Origin: Prolixibacteraceae bacterium
Lineage (GTDB): Bacteria; Bacteroidota; Bacteroidia; Bacteroidales; Prolixibacteraceae
Assembly: GCA_003537645.1 (NCBI GenBank)
Contig: DPRM01000025.1
Span: 1 to 16,069, forward strand
Length of the DNA stretch: 16,069 nucleotides
Direction of reading: 5' to 3'
The position numbers and the translations under genes were made by a program. Shown piece by piece: positions 6,813 to 13,477 of the stretch (position 1 is the stretch's first letter; each line of letters starts with the position of its first letter). The notes beneath the pieces were generated by a model. It ran no database searches, was not told the origin of the DNA, and was given only the letters and a program-made list of their open reading frames with translations.

Positions 6813-9800
6813 CTAACTGAATAAACTCATAATTTCTTCTTCGGTGATGGCTGTAACCGGATTGTTCGAGCTGATGAATTTTTCTGCCAGCGCCGATTTT
6901 TTCGATTTTAGTGTCTGTATCTTTTCTTCGATCGACTCCTCGGTAATAAAGCGGTAAACAAATACTTTCTTATCCTGTCCGATGCGGTGGGCGCGGTTAA
7001 TCGCCTGATTTTCGGCAGCCGGATTCCACCACGGATCGATGATGAAAACATAATCGGCCGATGTTAGGTTTAGGCCAACGCCACCCGCCTTGAGCGAAAT
7101 CAGGAAAATATGATTATCGGGATCTTCCTGAAACTGGCGGATAACTTCCTGTCGATCAGTCGTTTTTCCGGTCAGTAACGAGTATTTCCAGTTCTTCGTT
7201 TCAATTTTTGCCTGAAGCAAATTCAAATGTTTGACAAACGACGAGAATATGAGAACCTTGTGCTTTTCGGCCACCAGGTTTTTCAAACAGCGGTATATTT
7301 CGTTGAATTTTCCCGATTCGGCTTCTGTATCCTGAGTTATTAGCGATGGATGATTGGCCAGTTGCCTAAGTTTGGTCAATCCTTGCAAAACTACCAGCGC
7401 CGATTTATTAATACCGTTTGCTTCAATGTTTTGCAAAATAGCATTTCTGATCGCCGATTTTTCGGTTTCATAAATTTCCTTCTGCTCATCGGTCATTTCG
7501 CAATACCTTATTTGTTCAGTCAATGGCGGCAAATCGCTCGCAACTTCTTCTTTGGTTCGCCTCAAAACAAACGGACGAATCAGTTTTTGCAGTTTCTCCT
7601 GTTGCTCCTGATCGTTCTTTTTTTCTATCGGGGTAATAAATTCGCGCTTGAAATATGGAAGGCTTCCAAGTAATCCACGGTTCAGAAAATTAAACTGCGA
7701 CCATAAATCCGATAGAGAGTTTTCAATCGGAGTTCCGGTAATTACAAGCTTGTGTTTCGACCTGATTTCGAGAATACTTTTGTATGTTTTCGACGAAGCA
7801 TTTTTTATGTTCTGGCTCTCATCAAGAATCAGATAGAAAAATTCGTACATCCGGAGCATTTCGTAATCGTTGCGCAAAGTGCCGTAAGTAGTAAGTATTA
7901 CATCGTAATAAGCGACCGACTGTACCATTTTTTGTGCTTTGTTCCGAAGAGCGCCTACGTGCTTGTAGATTTTTAGCGAAGGCGCAAATTTATGAATTTC
8001 ATTTTCCCAGTTATGAATCAGCGAGGTTGGCATCACGATCAGCGATGCAGGTTGTACCGGAGCAGATGGTTCCTCCGAATCAAACAGCGACATTTGCAGC
8101 TGGTTGTCAGTTCCGATTTTGGGCAATACCGGAAAACTTGATTCTTTCTTTAATTTCAGTAAAAGAGCCAGTGCCTGCAAAGTTTTCCCCAAACCCATAT
8201 CGTCGGCCAAACAACCGCCAAGCTGGTTTTCAAAAAGTTGCACCATCCACGAATAACCTTCGGTCTGATAATTTCGCATGGAAGCTTTAAGTCCTTTCGG
8301 AATTTCTGCCTGTACATTCGAAACCGAATTAATTTGCCCAAGTTTCTGAAAGTAATTTTGGTCTATTCCTTTTATTTTATCCTGAAGTAGTTGGTAATGA
8401 TGCTTTTTGAGCTTCATTGTATCGCCTTCGAGTTTAATAAAAGGAAAAATATCGCGGTACGAGGCAAACCATTCGAGTGGCAAAATGGCAATTTCTCCTG
8501 AAGGGAGTTCGAATTCGCGAATATTTTTCAAAATATATTTCCGGAGTCGGATAAATGGAATTTGATGTTCGCCAAACTTTACAATGGCATAAATATCGAA
8601 CCAGTCTTCGTTATTTTTAATCTGAATATCAAGTGTTTGAGTTCCGGTGAAATATCTTTTTGCAAGTTTGTTTTGCTGAATCTGAAATCCCAGAGCTTTC
8701 AGCTGTTCGCTGTTTTCCGTCAGCCATTCGATGCCCCGGTAATAATTTTCGGTTTCGGTTTTTTGTTTGTCCTCTTCAGGGTTCCATAAACCATTTTTGT
8801 ACTTTAATCCCAGTTTTTTTAGGCTGGCGAGTTGTTCATCTTCCCATTTACGGTCGCGTACAAATTTTTTGAAGAGGTAGTTTCCATCCTTATTTTCGAG
8901 GCTTACAAAAACACTCGAAACGGCATCGGCCAGGTATTGGCTGTTTTCGTATTTAAATTTTACAATCAGTACCGGTTGCAGAGCCAGATCCTGTTCCAGC
9001 GAAAGTATTGTTTTTCGGGGTGGCTGGCTTTCAGCAATTGTAAAACCGCTTGCTTTTACTTCAAAATCCTTGATTGTATTCAGTATAAACGACTGATAAT
9101 ACTTTTCTTCGGCCTGAAGTGGAATAGTGAGTTGATCTTTTGTCAGGAAAGGAACAAGTTTTTTTCCCGAAAGGCGCTTGAAGGTGTATAAATAATTGAG
9201 ATACACGAAACTGCAAGGTTGCGTGCTTGCCAACCTTATGTTTTTATGCAGCAGATTAATCTCTTTTCCTTCGTGCGAAATTTTCAGGTGGTATTTTGTG
9301 CCTGTTTCGGTGCGGTTGAAATAGAATGTGCAGTCAGAAAATTGACGGTTAATTTTTATTTCATCTTCGTCGTACAGGTTTGCATATTTTGCCTGCTTGA
9401 AAAACAAACGCGTATTGCCTTTCATCAAAAGAAGTATGGTTCTGTAAATGTACTTTTCGATGTACGGACTGATGTGATTTATGAACAGGTCTTTATCGAG
9501 GTTCTGGAAAAAACTTGGTTGATCGGCTTTCTTTGAAAATTTTTTAACCAGTATTTCGTCGCTGTAGTTCTCTATCAATTTAAGCATTTCTAACTCCTGA
9601 TCGGATAGAACGACCTCTCCGCTTTTTACATCGCGCAATTTTACGACACGGGTAACCTTGTAATACGACTTTTCTTTTTCTATAAGCAGGGGCACGAAAA
9701 TGCTGCCCACAGCGCGGTGTTCTGTAAACCCGATTATAAACTCCTGTGCCAATTCCTTGAATTTAAATTGTATAGTAATTCTTTCTTGTTCAATTTCTAT

Positions 9801-9818
9801 TTGCTTCCCTGCGTACAA
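6813..9818 (-). CDS. SNF2-family DEAD/DEAH-box helicase (Swi2/Snf2 ATPase)
   Basis: The 1001-residue protein has a C-terminal Snf2 ATPase core and a long N-terminal region. Seen motifs: motif I DDMGLGKT (539-546) in LADDMGLGKTLQALALLL; motif Ia with MPTSLIHNW (596-604); motif II DESQ (666-669) followed by NIKN; motif III TGTP (694-697); VLRRTKEEV (751-759); the second RecA lobe with KVLIFSSF (854-861); motif V LKAGGVGLNLTSAD (909-922); motif VI QAINRAHRIGQ (938-948). All catalytic residues appear intact, so it should be an active DNA translocase. Residues 1-500 are less recognisable and contain beta-rich stretches; no zinc-chelating Cys cluster is visible. The only start in frame ahead of the conserved part is TTG at 9818-9816; an in-frame stop lies 11 codons further upstream. 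It is a single-gene unit between two convergent or divergent neighbours. Roles in DNA repair or transcription recycling are family inferences. Confidence 0.9.
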   Translation of the reverse strand: MYAGKQIEIEQERITIQFKFKELAQEFIIGFTEHRAVGSIFVPLLIEKEKSYYKVTRVVKLRDVKSGEVVLSDQELEMLKLIENYSDEILVKKFSKKADQPSFFQNLDKDLFINHISPYIEKYIYRTILLLMKGNTRLFFKQAKYANLYDEDEIKINRQFSDCTFYFNRTETGTKYHLKISHEGKEINLLHKNIRLASTQPCSFVYLNYLYTFKRLSGKKLVPFLTKDQLTIPLQAEEKYYQSFILNTIKDFEVKASGFTIAESQPPRKTILSLEQDLALQPVLIVKFKYENSQYLADAVSSVFVSLENKDGNYLFKKFVRDRKWEDEQLASLKKLGLKYKNGLWNPEEDKQKTETENYYRGIEWLTENSEQLKALGFQIQQNKLAKRYFTGTQTLDIQIKNNEDWFDIYAIVKFGEHQIPFIRLRKYILKNIREFELPSGEIAILPLEWFASYRDIFPFIKLEGDTMKLKKHHYQLLQDKIKGIDQNYFQKLGQINSVSNVQAEIPKGLKASMRNYQTEGYSWMVQLFENQLGGCLADDMGLGKTLQALALLLKLKKESSFPVLPKIGTDNQLQMSLFDSEEPSAPVQPASLIVMPTSLIHNWENEIHKFAPSLKIYKHVGALRNKAQKMVQSVAYYDVILTTYGTLRNDYEMLRMYEFFYLILDESQNIKNASSKTYKSILEIRSKHKLVITGTPIENSLSDLWSQFNFLNRGLLGSLPYFKREFITPIEKKNDQEQQEKLQKLIRPFVLRRTKEEVASDLPPLTEQIRYCEMTDEQKEIYETEKSAIRNAILQNIEANGINKSALVVLQGLTKLRQLANHPSLITQDTEAESGKFNEIYRCLKNLVAEKHKVLIFSSFVKHLNLLQAKIETKNWKYSLLTGKTTDRQEVIRQFQEDPDNHIFLISLKAGGVGLNLTSADYVFIIDPWWNPAAENQAINRAHRIGQDKKVFVYRFITEESIEEKIQTLKSKKSALAEKFISSNNPVTAITEEEIMSLFS

Positions 9819-10002
9819 ACAAAACTTTAAAGATATTACATTCCATTTTCATATACATGATTTTTTTTACGGATGGTTCGATTTTAAACTTTCATTTAAC
9901 TTCGGGATCCAAAAATTGCGACTCAATTTACGAGTAACTCTGAAAAAGAGCCGTACGGTCAAAAAAGATAAGCTTTATAGATGTATATTATTTGTTCTTG
10001 GT

Positions 10003-10010
10003 TATTTTTG
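10003..10010 (+). promoter_or_regulatory. Bacteroidota -7 box of the nfnA operon
   Basis: TATTTTTG matches TAnnTTTG exactly and ends 25 bases before the ATG at 10036, giving a leader of roughly 18-20 bases. No TTG is found at the ideal -33 distance; the TTTG at 9991-9994 is too close. The rest of the divergent gap 9819-10035 shows no other structure I can support. Confidence 0.4.
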
Positions 10011-10035
10011 GCGGTCAAATTATAAAACCAAACGA

Positions 10036-10851
10036 ATGAACCAGATAGTAGAGAAGGTTCTTTTTTCTGAAAAAGTAGCCAAATTTGTTGTCGATGCTCC
10101 GCGAATTGCACGTTCGCGAAAGCCCGGCCATTTTGTGATTTTGCGTGTTGATGAAAAAGGTGAGCGAATTCCGCTTACCATTGCCGATGCCGATCCGGTG
10201 AAAGGAACAATCACTTTGGTGGTTCAGAAAATGGGTGTCAGTTCAGCAAAACTTTTTGAACTGAATGCCAGTGATCAAATTCTCGATCTGGTTGGTCCGC
10301 TTGGAAAAGCCACCCATATTCACAAACCCGGAACTATTCTGGCTTGTGGTGGTGGAGTAGGGGTTGCACCCATGTTGCCCATTGTTGAGGCATTCAAAAA
10401 AGCGGGAAACCGTGTTATATCAATTATCGCGGCCCGCAATAAAGACCTGATTATTCTGGAAGACGATATCCGTAAATGGTCGGACGAAGTAATTGTTATG
10501 ACCGACGACGGATCTTATGGAACCAAAGGATTGGTTACTGCCGGTGCCGAGATGGTAATTCAGCGCGAAACGGTGAACGAATGTATCGCCATTGGGCCGG
10601 CTGTGATGATGAAATTTACCTCCTTGCTGACTAAAAAATACAATATTCCTACGCAGGCAAGTTTAAATGCAATTATGGTCGATGGAACCGGGATGTGCGG
10701 AGCCTGCCGTGTCAGCGTTGGCGGAAGGACGATGTTTACCTGCATCGACGGACCTGAATTTGATGCTCACCAGATTGATTTTGATGAATTAATCATGCGT
10801 CTTGGTGGATACTCTGACGAAGAAAAAATGGCCAGCGAACGCTATGTTTAA
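10036..10851 (+). CDS. nfnA: NADH-dependent ferredoxin:NADP+ oxidoreductase subunit A (NfnA/SudB-like)
   Basis: The 271-residue protein is a ferredoxin-NADP reductase-type flavoprotein with a C-terminal [2Fe-2S] site, the length usual for NfnA (sulfide dehydrogenase subunit beta). RIPLT (44-48) lies in the FAD-binding barrel. PLGKA and CGGGVGVAP (104-112) form the start of the nucleotide-binding domain. VDGTGMCGACRV followed by TCIDGP supplies C221, C224 and C236, and D216 occupies the place of a fourth ligand. NfnA from other organisms binds its cluster with one Asp and three Cys, whereas PyrK uses four Cys; this and the nfnB gene after it favour NfnA over PyrK. The ATG at 10036 is chosen because the family alignment begins there and a -7 box lies just upstream. 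With NfnB it would couple NADH and reduced ferredoxin to make NADPH by electron bifurcation in the cytoplasm. NfnB begins 17 bp downstream, so the two genes are co-transcribed. Confidence 0.88.
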   Translation: MNQIVEKVLFSEKVAKFVVDAPRIARSRKPGHFVILRVDEKGERIPLTIADADPVKGTITLVVQKMGVSSAKLFELNASDQILDLVGPLGKATHIHKPGTILACGGGVGVAPMLPIVEAFKKAGNRVISIIAARNKDLIILEDDIRKWSDEVIVMTDDGSYGTKGLVTAGAEMVIQRETVNECIAIGPAVMMKFTSLLTKKYNIPTQASLNAIMVDGTGMCGACRVSVGGRTMFTCIDGPEFDAHQIDFDELIMRLGGYSDEEKMASERYV

Positions 10852-10868
10852 ATTCAACTAAACCCTAA

Positions 10869-12350
10869 ATGATGTCAACAAACAAAGAATATCTTCAGAT
10901 AGAGCGCGAAAAAGAATGGCGCGCCCAGCTGCGAAAGAAAATTGCCAATAAAGATCGTACAGCCAAAACGCGGACTCAAATGCCCGAGCTCGATCCATTT
11001 GTTCGTATTCGTTATCAGGATAGGGAAGTGAATACCGGACTTTCGGCGCAACAGGCTGTAGCAGAAGCTTCACGGTGTCTGGATTGCGTAAATCCGACCT
11101 GTATCGAGGGTTGTCCGGTGAGCATTAATATCCCGAAATTTATTAAATACATTGAGCAGGGCGAGTTTCTGGAAGCAGCAAAAACGCTGAAAGAAACTTC
11201 GGCGCTTCCGGCAGTTTGCGGACGTGTTTGCCCGCAGGAGAAACAATGTGAAGCTACTTGCTTTTATACCCAAAAGTTGAAGAAAGATCCGGTTGCAATT
11301 GGTCATCTGGAACGTTTTGCGGCCGATTACGAGCGCGAAAGCGGTTCAATGTCGGTTCCCGAAGTAGCTGCTCCCAACGGAATTAAAGTAGCTGCCATTG
11401 GTTCGGGGCCAGCATCGCTTTCGTTTGCCGGCGATATGATAAAACTGGGCTACGATGTTACAGTATTTGAAGCGCTGCACGAAATTGGCGGGGTGTTAAA
11501 ATATGGTATTCCCGAATTCAGGCTTCCGAATAAAATTGTGGATGTTGAACTTGCCAACCTCGAACAGATGGGTGTAAAGTTTGTCCGTAATTTTATTGTT
11601 GGTAAAACGGCCAGTTTCGATGATTTGAAGGAAGAAGGCTTTCAGGCCTTTTTTGTGGCAAGTGGCGCCGGACTTCCAAGGTTTATGAATATTCCGGGCG
11701 AAAATTACAATGGCATTCTTTCATCAAACGAATACCTGACAAGGGTAAACCTGATGAATGCTGCCAGCGACGAATTTGATACTCCGATTATTAAAGGGAA
11801 AAGTGTAGCCGTTATCGGCGGTGGAAATACCGCGATGGATTCGGTTCGCACTGCCAAACGGCTGGGCGCCGAAAGGGCAATGATTGTTTATCGACGTTCG
11901 CGCCACGAAATGCCTGCCCGTGTAGAAGAGGTTCATCATGCTGAAGAAGAAGGTATTGAATTTCTCAATCTGACCAATCCGGTTGAATACTTTGCCGACC
12001 AAAAAGGAAAGGTTAACCGGATGCGGGTTCAACGGATGGAACTTGGCGAACCGGATGCTTCGGGGCGTCGCAGTCCTGTTGTGATTGAAGGCTCCGAATA
12101 CGATATTCCGGTTGATTTGGTGGTGGTGGCAGTGGGAGTTTCACCCAATCCGCTCATTCCTTCCGAAGTAAAAGACCTGAAAGTTACCCGCTGGGGAACC
12201 ATTGTGGTAAACGAGGAAACCATGCAATGTTCGATTCCTGAATTATTTGCCGGTGGCGATATTGTAAGGGGCGGGGCAACCGTTATTTTGGCGATGGGCG
12301 ACGGCCGTAAAGCTGCTGCAAACATGGATGAATACTTAAAAAGTAAATAA
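10869..12350 (+). CDS. nfnB: NADPH-dependent glutamate synthase small-subunit-like protein (NfnB/GltA)
   Basis: The 493-residue protein has an N-terminal alpha-helical [4Fe-4S] domain and two nucleotide-binding domains. Eight Cys fall in the family pattern: CLDCVNPTCIEGC (C70, C73, C78, C82) and CGRVCPQEKQCEATC (C117, C121, C127, C131). The FAD motif is GSGPASLSFAG (178-188), with Ser in place of the common Gly of GPAGL. The NADP(H) motif is VIGGGNTAMD (315-324), and AGGDIVRGGATVILAMGDGRKAA (461-483) is the C-terminal FAD signature. The same fold occurs in GltD, PreT and homotetrameric glutamate synthase GltA. The preceding nfnA gene, 17 bp away, argues for NfnB, the subunit where NADPH is formed and bifurcation happens. 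ATG occurs twice (10869 and 10872); either may be used. A pure glutamate synthase role is less likely because no GltB-type large subunit is present here. Confidence 0.85.
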   Translation: MMSTNKEYLQIEREKEWRAQLRKKIANKDRTAKTRTQMPELDPFVRIRYQDREVNTGLSAQQAVAEASRCLDCVNPTCIEGCPVSINIPKFIKYIEQGEFLEAAKTLKETSALPAVCGRVCPQEKQCEATCFYTQKLKKDPVAIGHLERFAADYERESGSMSVPEVAAPNGIKVAAIGSGPASLSFAGDMIKLGYDVTVFEALHEIGGVLKYGIPEFRLPNKIVDVELANLEQMGVKFVRNFIVGKTASFDDLKEEGFQAFFVASGAGLPRFMNIPGENYNGILSSNEYLTRVNLMNAASDEFDTPIIKGKSVAVIGGGNTAMDSVRTAKRLGAERAMIVYRRSRHEMPARVEEVHHAEEEGIEFLNLTNPVEYFADQKGKVNRMRVQRMELGEPDASGRRSPVVIEGSEYDIPVDLVVVAVGVSPNPLIPSEVKDLKVTRWGTIVVNEETMQCSIPELFAGGDIVRGGATVILAMGDGRKAAANMDEYLKSK

Positions 12351-12353
12351 ATT

Positions 12354-12438
12354 GACTATTTTTTCATTTACTATTTACTATTTTGATCGAATAACTTAAT
12401 CGTCAATTGTAAATTATTAAATTGTAAATCATTTAATC
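12354..12438. repeat. Degenerate heptad repeat array between nfnB and the DHOD-like gene
   Basis: The gap is filled by short 7-base periodic units. The left half reads ATTTACT, ATTTACT, ATTTT (phase A at 12366, 12373, 12380). The right half reads TCGTCAA, TTGTAAA, TTATTAA, then TTGTAAA and TCATTTA (12400-12435). The right units are close to the reverse complement of the left ones, so the array changes direction near the GATCGA at 12385-12390 and could fold into a long imperfect hairpin. It separates two same-strand genes and may end or attenuate the nfnAB transcript. Confidence 0.5.
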
Positions 12439-13425
12439 ATGGCAAATATATCAACCCGTTTTTTCGGACTCGAATTAAAAAGCCCGGTAATTGCAGCAAG
12501 CAGCAGCATGACCGGTCATGCAGAACAAGTTGTAAAACTGGCTGAGGCAGGAGCAGGAGCGATTGTTCTGAAATCAATTTTCGAAGAGGAAATTTATCAT
12601 GAGCTTCAGGAGGAATTAAACCTGAGGACTGAATTGACTGCCGATCCGGAATATCTTGATTATTTTGACTATGTAATCAAAGAGGAGACGATTAGAAAAT
12701 ACCTGAAATTAATAAGCGATGTTAAGGCCAAAACTTCGGTTCCGGTTGTTGCCAGCATTAATTGTATTAGTTCGGGCGAATGGACACTTTTTGCACGGAA
12801 AATACAAGATGCCGGAGCCGATGCTATTGAGCTGAACATGTTTGCAAGTCCTTCGGATTTTAACAAAACGGGTTCGGCCAACGAGCAGTTTTATTTCGAA
12901 ACAATCAGCAAAGTTATTCAGGTAGTTAAAATACCTGTAAGCATAAAAATAAGCCACTATTTCTCCAATCTTGCCGAAATGGTTCAGAAACTGGCACTGA
13001 CCGGAATTTCAGGAATTACTGTTTTTAACCGCTTTTATTCTCCTGATATTGATGTGAATCATCAGAAAATTATAACAGCTGGCATTCTAAGTTCTCCGGA
13101 TGATTACCTTTTGCCATTGCGGTGGACTGGTATTTTATCGGGTGGATTGGTCTGCAATCTTGCGGCAACAACCGGAATTCATACTGCCGAAACTGCCCTG
13201 AAATTTATACTTGCAGGTGCTTCTGCAGTGCAGATTGCATCGGTTCTTTACAAAGAAGGACCCGGAGCGATTACAGAAATGAACAATGGTATTTCGAACT
13301 GGATGGATCAGAACGGATATGCCTCATTGAATGATTTTAAAGGAACATTAAGCCAGTCTGTTTCATCTGTTCAGGCATGGGAGCGGGTTCAGTTCATGAA
13401 ATATTTTGGCGAAAAAGCTTTTTAG
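12439..13425 (+). CDS. Dihydroorotate dehydrogenase-like flavoprotein lacking the catalytic Cys
   Basis: The 328-residue protein has the TIM-barrel pattern of class 1 dihydroorotate dehydrogenases: FFGLELKSPVIAASSSMTG at the start, IVLKSIFEEE (K45, flavin side), PVVASIN (103-108), IPVSIKIS (K170) and the C-terminal phosphate loop region TGIHTAETALKFILAGASAVQIASVLYKEG. In authentic class 1 enzymes the active-site loop reads NLSCPN with Cys as base. Here the aligned loop is N133-M-F-A136-S-P, so the Cys is Ala and the substrate loop is changed. There is no attached ferredoxin domain as in PreA. An FMN protein with another substrate is therefore more likely than pyrimidine synthesis. It follows nfnAB on the same strand after an 88-bp gap with a repeat array, which suggests a redox link but does not prove an operon. 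The gene would be annotated as dihydroorotate dehydrogenase-like by homology; I avoid the symbol pyrD. Confidence 0.75.
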   Translation: MANISTRFFGLELKSPVIAASSSMTGHAEQVVKLAEAGAGAIVLKSIFEEEIYHELQEELNLRTELTADPEYLDYFDYVIKEETIRKYLKLISDVKAKTSVPVVASINCISSGEWTLFARKIQDAGADAIELNMFASPSDFNKTGSANEQFYFETISKVIQVVKIPVSIKISHYFSNLAEMVQKLALTGISGITVFNRFYSPDIDVNHQKIITAGILSSPDDYLLPLRWTGILSGGLVCNLAATTGIHTAETALKFILAGASAVQIASVLYKEGPGAITEMNNGISNWMDQNGYASLNDFKGTLSQSVSSVQAWERVQFMKYFGEKAF

Positions 13426-13443
13426 GATCGTAAAACATTTAAT

Positions 13444-13451
13444 TACTTTTG
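13444..13451 (+). promoter_or_regulatory. Bacteroidota -7 box of the LysM protein gene
   Basis: TACTTTTG is an exact TAnnTTTG match, 26 bases before the ATG at 13478. The -33 region would fall on the stop codon of the preceding gene, where only a poor TTTAG is present. It suggests that the LysM gene has its own transcript rather than depending only on read-through. Confidence 0.45.
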
Positions 13452-13477
13452 ATCCGGATTAAATTTTGGTCAGAACC

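Noticed and set aside
7350..9536. Several plus-strand frames of 60-120 codons opposite the helicase gene
   Set aside because: They are antisense shadows of a strongly conserved Snf2 protein and have no domain signature.
9700..10035. Upstream in-frame extension of NfnA by 112 codons
   Set aside because: It overlaps the 5' end of the divergent helicase gene. The family similarity begins at the ATG at 10036, and a -7 box lies between.
10036..10851. PyrK electron-transfer subunit instead of NfnA
   Set aside because: The cluster region shows three Cys plus Asp, and the next gene is the NfnB-type subunit rather than PyrD.
13412..13423. AAAAAGCTTTTT palindrome as a terminator for the DHOD-like gene
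   Set aside because: There is no loop and almost no GC pairing, and it lies in the last codons before the stop. It is probably chance in Lys/Phe codons.
12439..13425. Authentic pyrimidine-pathway PyrD
   Set aside because: The position of the catalytic Cys is Ala136 and the NLSCPN loop is not conserved.
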